Source: Pseudomonas oligotrophica
GTDB taxonomy: Bacteria > Pseudomonadota > Gammaproteobacteria > Pseudomonadales > Pseudomonadaceae
Reading direction: 5' to 3'
NCBI RefSeq assembly: GCF_021726475.1
Contig: NZ_JAKJRU010000002.1
Location: 124,001 to 188,000, forward strand
Length of the DNA: 64,000 nucleotides
This document shows positions 7,664 to 16,733 of the stretch, one piece after another (position 1 is the stretch's first letter; every line of letters begins with the position of its first letter). The notes under the pieces are model-generated. The model did no database searches, was not told where the DNA came from, and saw only the letters and a list, made by a program, of their open reading frames with translations. The translations under genes were made by a program, and so were the position numbers.

Positions 7664-9178
7664 ATGCTCGAACAGTACGTCAAGAAAATCCTCACCTCGC
7701 GCGTCTACGACGTCGCCGAGGAAACCCCGCTGCAACCGGCCCGCCAGCTGTCCGAGCGCCTCGGCAACCAGGTCCTGCTCAAGCGCGAAGACCTGCAGCC
7801 GGTGTTCTCCTTCAAGATTCGTGGCGCCTACAACAAGCTGGCCCAGCTGTCGCCCGAGGAACTGGCGCGCGGCGTGGTCACCGCCTCGGCCGGCAACCAT
7901 GCCCAGGGCGTGGCGCTGGCGGCCAGGCAGTTGGGGATCAAGGCGACCATCGTCATGCCGCGCACCACGCCGGAGCTGAAGGTGCAGGGCGTGCGCGCCC
8001 GTGGCGGCAAGGTGGTGCTGCATGGCGATGCCTTCCCCGAGGCGCTGGCCTATTCGCTGAAGCTGGTGGACGAGAAGGGCTACGTCTATATCCATCCCTA
8101 TGACGATCCCGACGTGATCGCCGGGCAGGGCACCGTGGCGATGGAAATCCTCCGTCAGCACCAGGGGCCGATCGATGCGATCTTCGTTCCCGTGGGAGGT
8201 GGCGGGCTGGTGGCGGGCATCGCCGCCTACGTGAAATACCTCTATCCGCAGACCCGGGTGATCGGCGTCGAGCCGGACGATTCGAACTGCCTGCAGGCGG
8301 CCATGGCGGCCGGCGAGCGGGTGGTGCTCGAGCAGGTCGGGCTGTTCGCCGACGGCGTGGCGGTGGCGCAGATCGGCCAGCATACCTTCGATGTCTGCAA
8401 GCGCTACGTCGACGAGGTGATCACCGTCAGCACCGACGAGATCTGCGCGGCGATCAAGGACATCTACGACGATACCCGCTCGATCACCGAGCCGGCCGGT
8501 GCCCTGGCGGTGGCGGGGATCAAGAAGTACGTCGAGCGCGACGGCGCCAGCGGCCAGGTGCTGGTGGGCATCGATTCGGGTGCCAACATCAACTTCGACC
8601 GCCTGCGCCACGTCGCCGAGCGCGCCGAACTGGGCGAGAAGCGCGAGGCGATCATCGCCGTCACCATCCCGGAGCAGCCGGGCAGCTTCAAGGCCTTCTG
8701 CGAGGCGATCGGCAAGCGCCAGATCACCGAGTTCAACTACCGCTACCACACCGATCGCGAGGCGCACATCTTCGTCGGCGTGCAGACCCACCCGGAGAAC
8801 GACCCGCGCGCGGCGCTGGTCGAGGGCCTGCGCGACAAGGGCTTCCCGGTGCTCGACCTGACCGACAACGAGCTGGCCAAGCTGCACATCCGGCACATGG
8901 TCGGCGGGCATGCGGCCGGGGTCAGCGACGAGATGGTGCTGCGCTTCGAGTTTCCCGAACGCCCGGGCGCGCTGTTCAACTTCCTCAACAAGCTCGGCGG
9001 GCGCTGGAACATCTCGATGTTCCATTACCGCAACCACGGCGCGGCGGACGGGCGGGTGGTCGCCGGGCTGCAGGTGCCGGCCGAGGAGCGTCACCTGGTG
9101 CCGGCGGCGCTGGACAAGATCGGCTACCGCTACTGGGACGAGAGCGACAACCCGGCCTACCGGCTGTTCCTGGGCTGA
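7664..9178 (+). CDS. ilvA: Biosynthetic threonine deaminase (threonine ammonia-lyase)
   Basis: IlvA makes 2-oxobutanoate and ammonia from threonine, the first committed step to isoleucine. The 504 residues include the PLP domain, with the Schiff-base lysine in SFKIRGAYNK (Lys51), the SAGNHAQGVALAA substrate loop and the phosphate loop PVGGGGLVAG. Two ACT-like regulatory repeats occupy roughly residues 325-405 and 420-500, the allosteric arrangement of isoleucine-inhibited biosynthetic enzymes. Start MLEQYVKKILTSRVYDVAEETPL is canonical. The following DUF2269 gene begins 19 bp after the stop. Confidence 0.97.
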   Translation: MLEQYVKKILTSRVYDVAEETPLQPARQLSERLGNQVLLKREDLQPVFSFKIRGAYNKLAQLSPEELARGVVTASAGNHAQGVALAARQLGIKATIVMPRTTPELKVQGVRARGGKVVLHGDAFPEALAYSLKLVDEKGYVYIHPYDDPDVIAGQGTVAMEILRQHQGPIDAIFVPVGGGGLVAGIAAYVKYLYPQTRVIGVEPDDSNCLQAAMAAGERVVLEQVGLFADGVAVAQIGQHTFDVCKRYVDEVITVSTDEICAAIKDIYDDTRSITEPAGALAVAGIKKYVERDGASGQVLVGIDSGANINFDRLRHVAERAELGEKREAIIAVTIPEQPGSFKAFCEAIGKRQITEFNYRYHTDREAHIFVGVQTHPENDPRAALVEGLRDKGFPVLDLTDNELAKLHIRHMVGGHAAGVSDEMVLRFEFPERPGALFNFLNKLGGRWNISMFHYRNHGAADGRVVAGLQVPAEERHLVPAALDKIGYRYWDESDNPAYRLFLG

Positions 9179-9197
9179 GCGTCGACGAGGAAGACCG

Positions 9198-9638
9198 ATG
9201 GAACCCTACCTGCTGATCCGCATTGCCCATGGCGCCGCCGCGGTGCTGCTGGTGCTCGGCCTGCTGGCGCACCTGTTCATGTTGTGGAAGGCCGGGCGCG
9301 GCGCCGACGCCGCCGCGCTGCAGCGCAAGCTTGGCCGTACCCGCCGGCTGTCGCTGCCGCTGCTGGCCCTGCTCGGCCTGTCGCTGCCGGTCAGCGGCTG
9401 GTGGCTGGTGCACCTGGCCGGCTGGCCGCTGGGCCAGCTCTGGCTGCTGGCCAGTTCCGTGCTGTTCCTGGCGCTGATTCCCCTCGGCCTGCTGCTGGCC
9501 GGTCGCCTGGCCGCCTGGCAGGCGCTGGGCGAGGCGCCGGCACCGGCCCGCCTGCTGCGGTTCGCCGGTGCCTATGCCTTGCTGGTGCTGCTCGTGCTGC
9601 TGGCGATCATGGCGCTGATGGGCGCCAAGCCGGCCTGA
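9198..9638 (+). CDS. DUF2269-like small integral membrane protein
   Basis: The 146-residue protein is almost entirely hydrophobic, with four predicted membrane helices. An N-terminal RIAHGAAAVLLVLGLLAHLF helix starts the chain, with an intramembrane-edge histidine of the kind seen in DUF2269/CopD-like proteins. GAGG at 9187-9190 precedes the ATG at 9198. It is probably co-transcribed with ilvA and converges with the HAD phosphatase, 6 bp away. No function is assigned. Confidence 0.7.
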   Translation: MEPYLLIRIAHGAAAVLLVLGLLAHLFMLWKAGRGADAAALQRKLGRTRRLSLPLLALLGLSLPVSGWWLVHLAGWPLGQLWLLASSVLFLALIPLGLLLAGRLAAWQALGEAPAPARLLRFAGAYALLVLLVLLAIMALMGAKPA

Positions 9639-9644
9639 TCCGCC

Positions 9645-10298
9645 TCAGCGCAGCGAGATGACCCGCCAGCCGCGCTCCTCGGCGATGCGCCGCAGGGTCG
9701 GGTCGGGGTCGACCGCCACCGGATGGCTGACGCGCTCGAGCAGCGGCAGGTCGTTGCGCGAGTCGCTGTAGAAGTAGCTGCCGTCGAGCGTCTGCTCGTT
9801 CTCCGCCAGCCAGCGTTCGATGCGTGCCACCTTGCCCTCCTGGAAGCACGGGATGTCGGTCAGCCGGCCGGTATAGCGGCCGTCGACCGTCTCGCACTCG
9901 GTCGCCAGCAGGGTGTCGACGCCCAGTCGCGCGGCGATCGGCCCGGTGATGAAGCGGTTGGTCGCGGTGATGATCACTACCCGGTCGCCGGCATCCAGGT
10001 GCTGGCGCACCAGCGCCTCGCCCTTGGCCAGCACGATGGGCTCGATGTGCTCGCGCATGAACTCGGCGTGCCAGCGCTCGAGCTGTGCCATCTCGCTGCG
10101 GCCCAGCAGTTCCTGGCAGAAGTTCTGGTAGGCGTGCACGTCGAGGCTGCCGTCGAGGTAGTCCTGATAGAAGGCGTCGTTGCGCGCCCGGTAGTGGTCG
10201 GCATCCACCAGGCCGCGCTGGCAGAGGAACTCGCCCCAGGCATGATCGCTGTCGCCGGCCAGCAGGGTGTTGTCCAGGTCGAAAAGAGCCAAGCGCAC
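9645..10298 (-). CDS. HAD-superfamily IB phosphatase, probable histidinol-phosphatase
   Basis: The 217-residue cytoplasmic hydrolase has HAD motif [10 protein letters not shown] (nucleophile Asp7, Asp9), motif [11 protein letters not shown] and motif [15 protein letters not shown]. The start is GTG at 10298, immediately before [11 protein letters not shown]; the longer frame adds about 90 residues that do not look like protein. Its neighbour rppH is divergent. The P. aeruginosa gene in this position (PA0335) has been reported to supply histidinol-phosphate phosphatase activity, so a role in histidine synthesis is likely by position and similarity. Confidence 0.85.
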   Translation of the reverse strand: MRLALFDLDNTLLAGDSDHAWGEFLCQRGLVDADHYRARNDAFYQDYLDGSLDVHAYQNFCQELLGRSEMAQLERWHAEFMREHIEPIVLAKGEALVRQHLDAGDRVVIITATNRFITGPIAARLGVDTLLATECETVDGRYTGRLTDIPCFQEGKVARIERWLAENEQTLDGSYFYSDSRNDLPLLERVSHPVAVDPDPTLRRIAEERGWRVISLR

Positions 10299-10488
10299 GG
10301 TGGGAAACCTCGGTCGTGGTGAAGGAAGGCGCCAAGCATAACGGAACTGTCCGGCGGCCAGGTGACACGCTGCCGGCGAGCCTCCGGCCGGCGTGCCAGG
10401 CGGGCCGGAACTGGCCGCTTGCCGCGCTTTCGGCTCGTGTCGGTTTTGTGGAACAATGCGGCGAATTGCGTTTTCGAGGTTGCTAGTC

Positions 10489-10968
10489 GTGATCGATTCC
10501 GATGGTTTCCGCCCGAATGTCGGTATCATCCTGACCAATGATGTCGGCCAGGTCCTCTGGGCCCGGCGGATCAATCAGGACGCCTGGCAGTTCCCCCAGG
10601 GCGGCATCAATGCCCAGGAGACGCCCGAGCAGGCGCTGTACCGCGAACTCAACGAAGAGGTCGGGCTCGAGGAGCAGGATGTCGACATCCTCGCCTGCAC
10701 CCGCGGTTGGTTGCGCTATCGCCTGCCGCAGCGCCTGGTACGCACCCACAGCCAGCCGCTGTGCATCGGGCAGAAGCAGAAGTGGTTCCTGCTGCGCCTG
10801 GTCGGCGCCGAGGACCGGGTCCGCATGGACCTGACCGGCAAGCCGGAGTTCGATGGCTGGCGTTGGGTCAGCTACTGGTACCCGCTGGGACAGGTGGTCA
10901 CCTTCAAGCGCGAGGTCTACCGTCGCGCACTCAAGGAACTGGCTCCGCGCCTGCCGGTGCGGGACTGA
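10489..10968 (+). CDS. rppH: RNA pyrophosphohydrolase (Nudix)
   Basis: RppH removes pyrophosphate from the 5' end of triphosphorylated mRNA, triggering RNase E-dependent decay. The 159 residues carry a full Nudix box beginning [20 protein letters not shown] (GX5EX7REUXEEXGU; about residues 38-60). The GTG at 10489 ([12 protein letters not shown]) with GAGG upstream gives the family length; the in-frame ATG further upstream adds unrelated residues. It is followed 22 bp later by ptsP, the conserved rppH-ptsP pair. Confidence 0.95.
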   Translation: MIDSDGFRPNVGIILTNDVGQVLWARRINQDAWQFPQGGINAQETPEQALYRELNEEVGLEEQDVDILACTRGWLRYRLPQRLVRTHSQPLCIGQKQKWFLLRLVGAEDRVRMDLTGKPEFDGWRWVSYWYPLGQVVTFKREVYRRALKELAPRLPVRD

Positions 10969-10990
10969 AGGGGAGAAAGCCTCTTTGAGC

Positions 10991-13264
10991 ATGCTCGGCA
11001 CGCTGCGCAAGATCGTCCAGGAAGTCAACGCCGCCAAGGACCTCAAGGCGGCCTTGGGGATCATCGTGCTGCGGGTCAAGGAGGCCATGGGCAGCCAGGT
11101 CTGCTCGGTCTACCTGCTCGACCCGGAGACCGAGCGCTTCGTGCTGATGGCCACCGAGGGCCTCAACAAGCGCGCCATCGGCAAGGTCAGCATGGCGCCC
11201 AGCGAGGGCCTGGTCGGCCTGGTCGGCACCCGCGAGGAGCCGCTCAACCTCGAGCATGCCTCCGAACACCCGCGCTACCGCTACTTCGCCGAGACCGGCG
11301 AGGAACGCTACGCCTCCTTCCTCGGTGCGCCGATCATCCACCATCGGCGGGTGATGGGCGTGCTGGTCATCCAGCAGAAGGAACGCCGCCAGTTCGACGA
11401 GGGCGAGGAAGCCTTCCTCGTCACCATGAGCGCGCAGCTGGCCGGGGTCATCGCCCATGCCGAGGCGACCGGCTCGATCCGCGGCCTCGGGCGCCAGGGC
11501 AAGGGCATCCAGGAGGCACGCTTCGGTGGCATTCCCGGTGCGCCGGGCGCGGCGGTGGGCACCGCCGTGGTGGTGCTGCCACCGGCCGACCTCGATGTCG
11601 TGCCGGACAAGCAGGTCGAGGACTTCGAGGCCGAGCTGGCGCTGTTCCACAACGCGCTGGAGGCGGTGCGCGCCGACATGCGCGCGCTGTCCGAGAAGCT
11701 CGCCAGCCAGATGCGCAAGGAAGAGCGCGCGCTGTTCGACGTCTACCTGATGATGCTCGACGATTCGGCCCTCGGCGGCGAGGTGACCAAGGTCATCCGC
11801 ACCGGCCAGTGGGCCCAGGGTGCGCTGCGCCAGGTGGTCACCGAGCACGTGCGGCGCTTCGAGCTGATGGACGACGCCTACCTGCGCGAGCGCGCCTCGG
11901 ACGTCAAGGACATCGGCCGGCGCCTGCTTTCCTATTTGCAGGAAGCCCACCAGCAAACCCTTACCTACCCGGACAAGACCATCCTGGTCAGCGAGGAACT
12001 GTCGCCGGCGATGCTCGGCGAGGTGCCCGAAGGCAAGCTCGCCGGCATGGTCTCGGTGCTTGGCTCGAGCAACTCGCACGTGGCGATCCTGGCCCGCGCC
12101 ATGGGCATCCCGACGGTGATGGGTGCGGTCGACCTGCCCTATTCGAAGCTCGACGGCATCGAGCTGATCGTCGATGGCTACCGCGGCGAGATCATCACCA
12201 ACCCCGGCAAGGTGCTGCGCGAGCAGTACGAGGTGCTCGCCGAGCAGGAACGCCAGCTCTCCGAGGGGCTCGACGTGCTGCGCGAGCTGCCCTGCGAGAC
12301 CACCGACGGCCACCGCGTGCCGCTGTGGGTCAACACCGGCCTGCTGGCCGACGTGGTCCGCGCGCAGGAGCGCGGCGCCGAGGGCGTCGGCCTGTATCGC
12401 ACCGAAGTGCCCTTCATGATCAAGGAGCGCTTCCCCAGCGAGAAGGAGCAGATGGCCATCTACCGCGAGCAGCTGGAGGCCTTCCACCCGCTGCCGGTGA
12501 CGATGCGCAGCCTGGACATCGGTGGCGACAAGTGCCTGCCGTACTTCCCGATCAAGGAAGAGAACCCCTTCCTCGGCTGGCGCGGCATCCGCGTCACCCT
12601 CGACCATCCCGAGATCTTCCTGCTGCAGACCCGCGCCATGCTCAAGGCCAGCGCCGGGCTGAACAACCTGCGCATCCTGCTGCCGATGATCTCCGGCATC
12701 CGCGAGCTGGAGGAGGCGCTGCACCTGATCCACCGTGCCTGGGGCGAGGTGCGCGACGAGGGGCTGGACATCGAGATGCCGCCGGTGGGCGTGATGATCG
12801 AGGTGCCCGCGGCGGTCTACCTGACCCGCGAGATGGCGCGCATGGCCGACTTCATCTCGGTCGGCTCCAACGACCTGACCCAGTACCTGCTGGCGGTCGA
12901 TCGCAACAACCCGCGGGTCGCCGACCTCTACGACTACCTGCACCCGGCCGTGCTCGAGGCGCTGCAGCGGGTGGTCAGGGAGGCCCACGAGGAAGGCAAG
13001 CCGGTGAGCATCTGCGGCGAGATGGCCGGCGACCCGGCGGCGGCGATCCTGCTCCTGGCGATGGGTTTCGACAGCCTGTCGATGAACGCCACCAACTTGC
13101 CGAAGGTGAAGTGGCTGCTGCGCCAGATCAGCATGCAGACCGCCAGGGACCTGCTGGCCCGGGTGATGGTGCTCGACAGCCCGCAGGTGATCAACGCCAC
13201 CGTGCAGCTGACGCTGCGCAACCTCGGTCTCAACCGCCTGCTCAATCCCTCCGCCGCGGTCTAG
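10991..13264 (+). CDS. ptsP: PEP-protein phosphotransferase PtsP (EI-Ntr)
   Basis: PtsP is enzyme I of the nitrogen-related phosphotransferase system, passing phosphate from PEP to NPr (PtsO) and PtsN. The 757 residues start with a GAF domain (about 1-160, NtrC/NifA-like sensor), then the phosphohistidine domain with SSNSHVAILAR, and a C-terminal PEP-binding barrel with GLYRTEVPFM, RSLDIGGDKCLPYF and SVGSNDLTQYLLAVDR. ATG 10991 gives MLGTLRKIVQEVN; a TTG at 10985, better spaced from AAGGGGAG, may be the real initiator and would add two residues. It ends overlapping the convergent NRDE gene. Confidence 0.95.
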   Translation: MLGTLRKIVQEVNAAKDLKAALGIIVLRVKEAMGSQVCSVYLLDPETERFVLMATEGLNKRAIGKVSMAPSEGLVGLVGTREEPLNLEHASEHPRYRYFAETGEERYASFLGAPIIHHRRVMGVLVIQQKERRQFDEGEEAFLVTMSAQLAGVIAHAEATGSIRGLGRQGKGIQEARFGGIPGAPGAAVGTAVVVLPPADLDVVPDKQVEDFEAELALFHNALEAVRADMRALSEKLASQMRKEERALFDVYLMMLDDSALGGEVTKVIRTGQWAQGALRQVVTEHVRRFELMDDAYLRERASDVKDIGRRLLSYLQEAHQQTLTYPDKTILVSEELSPAMLGEVPEGKLAGMVSVLGSSNSHVAILARAMGIPTVMGAVDLPYSKLDGIELIVDGYRGEIITNPGKVLREQYEVLAEQERQLSEGLDVLRELPCETTDGHRVPLWVNTGLLADVVRAQERGAEGVGLYRTEVPFMIKERFPSEKEQMAIYREQLEAFHPLPVTMRSLDIGGDKCLPYFPIKEENPFLGWRGIRVTLDHPEIFLLQTRAMLKASAGLNNLRILLPMISGIRELEEALHLIHRAWGEVRDEGLDIEMPPVGVMIEVPAAVYLTREMARMADFISVGSNDLTQYLLAVDRNNPRVADLYDYLHPAVLEALQRVVREAHEEGKPVSICGEMAGDPAAAILLLAMGFDSLSMNATNLPKVKWLLRQISMQTARDLLARVMVLDSPQVINATVQLTLRNLGLNRLLNPSAAV

Positions 13265-14022
13265 CCCACCGCCTGCGCCGGCAGGCACAGCCGCACCTCC
13301 CGGTGCGCCCCCTCGGGCGTGAAACTGCGTTCGACCATCAGCAGCTGGCCGTCGGCCTGGCGCAGCAGGGCGGTGCTCGAACGGGTGCCATATTCGCGGC
13401 TGGCGATGAACACACTCGACAGCAGCCGCTCCCATTCCAGCGGTACGCCGGTGGCCGGCAGCCTGTCGTCACTGGCCTGCCGGCGGTCGCCCAGCAGCTC
13501 GAGCAGCGCCTCGGGCGTCGGCCGGGCGAGGCTGGCGCGGAAGGCCGCCAGGGCGCGCTCCAGCTTCGGCCAGGGGGTGTTCAGCCCGGCGTTCGAGAGA
13601 CCGTAGACACCGCTCTCCAGGCGCTGCGGTGCGCCCTGTTGCGAGTTCAGGTACCAGAGTGCCTGCCCATCGCCGACCAGCAGGTTGAAGCCGGTGTAGT
13701 CCTGCAGCTGCCCGGCCAGCTCGCCGAGATAGCCCTCGGGCGAGTCGTCGCCGCGCAGGAAGTCCTCGACCAGCTTGCCGCGGCTGCGCCGGCCCAGCGG
13801 CTGGCCGTCGGCGCGGATGTTGGTCAGCGCGGCGAAGCGCCCGGCGGGGGTGATGCCCATCCAGGTGCCGCCGGCCAGCAGGTCGCGCCCGGCCAAGACC
13901 TGTGGCGCATCGGCCCAGCGTCCGAGCGGCTGGCTGGGGCGCTCGTGGAATTCGTCGCGATTGGCGGCCACCACTAGCGGCAGCGCGTGCCCGGGGCGCC
14001 AGGCAAGGACGATCAGGCACAT
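13261..14022 (-). CDS. NRDE-family (TANGO2-like) protein
   Basis: The 253-residue protein begins MCLIVLAWRPG and contains the family signature VAANRDEF (NRDE at residues 21-24); Cys2 could become an N-terminal nucleophile after Met removal, as in NTN-type hydrolases. Human TANGO2 and bacterial relatives have been linked to heme or lipid handling, but the bacterial function is unsettled. Its stop codon (CTA on the plus strand, 13261-13263) interlocks with the ptsP stop (TAG, 13262-13264), so the convergent genes overlap by 4 bp. Confidence 0.85.
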   Translation of the reverse strand: MCLIVLAWRPGHALPLVVAANRDEFHERPSQPLGRWADAPQVLAGRDLLAGGTWMGITPAGRFAALTNIRADGQPLGRRSRGKLVEDFLRGDDSPEGYLGELAGQLQDYTGFNLLVGDGQALWYLNSQQGAPQRLESGVYGLSNAGLNTPWPKLERALAAFRASLARPTPEALLELLGDRRQASDDRLPATGVPLEWERLLSSVFIASREYGTRSSTALLRQADGQLLMVERSFTPEGAHREVRLCLPAQAVG

Positions 14023-14156
14023 GGGCTGCAGTCTCCGTCGATCGGTGGGCGAAGACGCAGAGTGCCGTCCGGCCGGCGCTTCGGCAACCGCGATTCGGCG
14101 GCGGGCGGGCTTTTCCGCTACCATTTCCGACCTTGTTCGCCTGACGGGATGCAGCG

Positions 14157-14939
14157 ATGGAGTTTGTGCTTTACCTGGCGCTCGGTGCCCTGGCCGGCGT
14201 GCTGGCCGGGCTGTTCGGCGTCGGCGGCGGGCTGGTGATCGTCCCGGTGCTGGTGTTCAGCTTCAGCGCCCAGGGCGTGGCGCCGCAGATCCTGACCCAC
14301 CTGGCGGTAGGCACCTCGCTGGCGACCATCGTCTTCACCTCGATCAACTCGGTGCTGGCGCATCACCAGCGCGGCGCCGTGCGCTGGCCGCTGGTGGGCT
14401 GGATGACCCTCGGCATCCTCGCCGGCGCCGCGCTGGGCAGCCTGACCGCCGCGGCGCTGCAGGGACCGGTGCTGCAGAAGGTGATCGGCGTGTTCGCCAT
14501 CCTGATGGCGATCCAGATGGGCTTCGACCTGCGCCCGAAGGCGGCCGGTAGCGTCCCCGGCAAGCCGGGGCTGACGATCGCCGGCGCGGTGATCGGCTGG
14601 GCCTCGGCGATCTTCGGCATCGGCGGCGGCTCGCTGACGGTGCCCTTCCTCAGCTGGCGCAGCGTGCCGATGCAGCAGGCCGTGGCGACCTCCGCCGCCT
14701 GCGGCCTGCCGATCGCCATTGCCGGGGCGCTGAGCTTCATGGTCGTCGGCTGGGGCGAGCCCGGGCTGCCGGCGTGGAGCCTGGGCTTCGTCTACCTGCC
14801 GGCGATGCTCGGCATCGCCCTGACCAGCATGTTCTTCGCGCGCCTGGGCGCGCGGCTGGCGCATCGGCTGTCGGCCCGGGTGCTCCGGCGCCTGTTCGCC
14901 CTGCTACTGCTCAGCGTTGGCACCCAATTCTTGCTCTGA
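14157..14939 (+). CDS. TauE/SafE-family anion permease
   Basis: The 260-residue inner-membrane protein has about eight hydrophobic segments and the internal repeat of the TauE/SafE family: GLFGVGGGLVIVPVLV near the N-terminus and AIFGIGGGSLTVPFL in the second half. Relatives export sulfite, organosulfonates or other anions. The same gene precedes lgt in P. aeruginosa. It ends 12 bp before lgt and is probably co-transcribed with it. The substrate is unknown. Confidence 0.88.
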   Translation: MEFVLYLALGALAGVLAGLFGVGGGLVIVPVLVFSFSAQGVAPQILTHLAVGTSLATIVFTSINSVLAHHQRGAVRWPLVGWMTLGILAGAALGSLTAAALQGPVLQKVIGVFAILMAIQMGFDLRPKAAGSVPGKPGLTIAGAVIGWASAIFGIGGGSLTVPFLSWRSVPMQQAVATSAACGLPIAIAGALSFMVVGWGEPGLPAWSLGFVYLPAMLGIALTSMFFARLGARLAHRLSARVLRRLFALLLLSVGTQFLL

Positions 14940-14951
14940 AGGAGATTTTCG

Positions 14952-15752
14952 ATGCTGCCCTATCCGCAGATCGACCCCGTGGCGCTCGCCCTCGGCCCGC
15001 TGAAGATCCACTGGTACGGCCTGATGTACCTGATCGGCATCGGCGGTGCCTGGTGGCTGGCGTCCGGCCGGGTCAAGCGCTTCGCCCCGGAATGGCCGAA
15101 GGACAAGCTCTCCGACCTGGTGTTCTGGGTGGCGATGGGGGTGATCGTCGGCGGGCGCCTGGGCTACGTGCTGTTCTACGACCTGCCGGCCTACCTCGCC
15201 GATCCGAGCCTGATCCTGCAGATCTGGAAGGGCGGCATGTCCTTCCATGGCGGCCTGATCGGCGTGCTGCTGTGCAGCTGGATCTTCGCCCGGCGCAACG
15301 GCAAGGGCTTCTTCGAGCTGATGGACTTCATCGCGCCGCTGGTGCCGATCGGCCTGGGTGCCGGGCGCATCGGCAACTTCATCAACGCCGAGCTGTGGGG
15401 CAAGGCGACCGACGTGCCCTGGGCGATGGTCTTCCCCACCGATCCGCAGCAGCTGGCGCGGCATCCGTCGCAGCTCTACCAGTTCGCCCTGGAGGGCGTG
15501 GCGCTGTTCGTCATCCTCTGGTTCTACTCGCGCAAGCCGCGGCCGACCATGGCGGTGTCCGGGCTGTTCGCCATCTGCTACGGCATTTTCCGCTTCATCG
15601 TCGAGTTCGTCCGCGTGCCCGATCCGCAGCTCGGCTACCTGGCCTTCGGCTGGCTGACCATGGGCCAGGTGCTTTGCGTGCCGATGATCCTCGGCGGTGC
15701 CGGGCTGATGGCCTGGGCCTACCGGCATAACCCGCCGAGGGCGATCGCCTGA
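14952..15752 (+). CDS. lgt: Phosphatidylglycerol:prolipoprotein diacylglyceryl transferase
   Basis: Lgt moves diacylglycerol from phosphatidylglycerol onto the lipobox cysteine, the first step of lipoprotein maturation, in the inner membrane. The 266 residues form seven or so helices. The Lgt signature [15 protein letters not shown] lies near residues 136-150, with SFHGGLIG before it and a C-terminal [18 protein letters not shown] is positioned 7 bases before the ATG. Several lipoproteins in this window (LemA, OmpA-like, DUF2931 copies) would be its substrates. Confidence 0.97.
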   Translation: MLPYPQIDPVALALGPLKIHWYGLMYLIGIGGAWWLASGRVKRFAPEWPKDKLSDLVFWVAMGVIVGGRLGYVLFYDLPAYLADPSLILQIWKGGMSFHGGLIGVLLCSWIFARRNGKGFFELMDFIAPLVPIGLGAGRIGNFINAELWGKATDVPWAMVFPTDPQQLARHPSQLYQFALEGVALFVILWFYSRKPRPTMAVSGLFAICYGIFRFIVEFVRVPDPQLGYLAFGWLTMGQVLCVPMILGGAGLMAWAYRHNPPRAIA

Positions 15753-15769
15753 GCGTGGGATACGGGCCT

Positions 15770-15819
15770 GTGGCGCACCCGACGCTGTCGAGACGCCCGT
15801 AGGGTGCGCCGCGCGCACC
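15770..15819. repeat. REP-like palindrome between lgt and thyA
   Basis: GTAGGGTGCGCC followed by GCGCGCACC forms a stem-loop (15799-15819), and an inverted piece GGCGCACCC lies at 15772-15780. The GTAGGGTG head is the same as in the repeats near 36.6, 43.8, 46.1 and 51.7 kb, but the stem differs, so this looks like a diverged subtype. Confidence 0.5.
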
Positions 15820-15899
15820 ATCAACCGCCTGGCGGCCAGCCTTGAGTGCCGCCGAGGCGACCCTTACCATTTCAGCCCCTTCCGAGCCGCGAACCCGCA

Positions 15900-16694
15900 A
15901 TGAAACAGTACCTCGACCTGATGCGCCACGTGCGCGAGCACGGCACCTTCAAGAGCGACCGCACCGGCACCGGCACCTACAGCGTGTTCGGCTACCAGAT
16001 GCGCTTCGACCTGGGCGAAGGCTTCCCGCTGGTGACTACCAAGAAGTGCCACCTGCGCTCGATCATCCACGAGCTGCTGTGGTTCCTGCAGGGCGATACC
16101 AACATCGGCTACCTCAAGGAAAACGGCGTGTCGATCTGGGACGAGTGGGCCGACGAGAACGGCGACCTCGGCCCGGTGTATGGCTACCAGTGGCGCAGCT
16201 GGCCGGCGCCCAATGGCGAGTCCATCGACCAGATCGCCAAGCTGCTCGAGATGATCCGCAAGAACCCCGACTCGCGCCGGCTGATCGTCTCGGCCTGGAA
16301 TCCGGCACTGGTCGACCAGATGGCGCTGCCGCCGTGCCATGCGCTGTTCCAGTTCTATGTCGCCGACGGCAAGCTGAGCTGCCAGCTGTACCAGCGCTCG
16401 GCCGACATCTTCCTCGGCGTGCCGTTCAACATCGCCAGCTATGCGCTGCTGACCCTGATGATCGCCCAGGTCTGCGACCTTGAGCCCGGCGAGTTCATCT
16501 GGAGCGGCGGCGACTGCCATCTCTACGCCAACCACCTGGAGCAGGCCGACCTGCAGCTCACGCGCGAGCCGCTGCCGCTGCCGACGATGAAGCTCAACCC
16601 CGAGGTGCGCGACCTGTTCGCCTTCCGTTTCGAGGATTTCGAACTGCTCGGCTACCAGAGCCACCCGCACATCAAGGCACCGGTGGCCGTCTGA
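15900..16694 (+). CDS. thyA: Thymidylate synthase
   Basis: ThyA converts dUMP to dTMP with methylene-tetrahydrofolate. The 264 residues match the E. coli enzyme length. The active-site cysteine is in [12 protein letters not shown] (about residue 146), followed by [23 protein letters not shown], and the chain ends HIKAPVAV as expected. ATG 15900 is chosen because [11 protein letters not shown] is the canonical start; the longer frame adds 18 residues. It follows lgt, as in P. aeruginosa. Confidence 0.98.
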   Translation: MKQYLDLMRHVREHGTFKSDRTGTGTYSVFGYQMRFDLGEGFPLVTTKKCHLRSIIHELLWFLQGDTNIGYLKENGVSIWDEWADENGDLGPVYGYQWRSWPAPNGESIDQIAKLLEMIRKNPDSRRLIVSAWNPALVDQMALPPCHALFQFYVADGKLSCQLYQRSADIFLGVPFNIASYALLTLMIAQVCDLEPGEFIWSGGDCHLYANHLEQADLQLTREPLPLPTMKLNPEVRDLFAFRFEDFELLGYQSHPHIKAPVAV

Positions 16695-16700
16695 CCGGCC

Positions 16701-16727
16701 CTGGCGCCCGCGCGAGGCGGGCGCCGG
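16701..16727. terminator. Hairpin between convergent thyA and the ABC importer operon
   Basis: An 11-bp GC-rich stem (core GGCGCCCGC / GCGGGCGCC) with loop GCGAG lies 6 bp after the thyA stop and just before the stop of the convergent LivM gene. There is no T-run, so efficiency is uncertain, but the position suits a shared terminator. Confidence 0.5.
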
Positions 16728-16733
16728 CCCGGT

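Noticed and set aside
10931..13435. 834-codon antisense frame across ptsP
   Set aside because: It is a GC-rich antisense shadow rich in His, Gln, Arg and Ala, while the plus strand encodes a complete PtsP.
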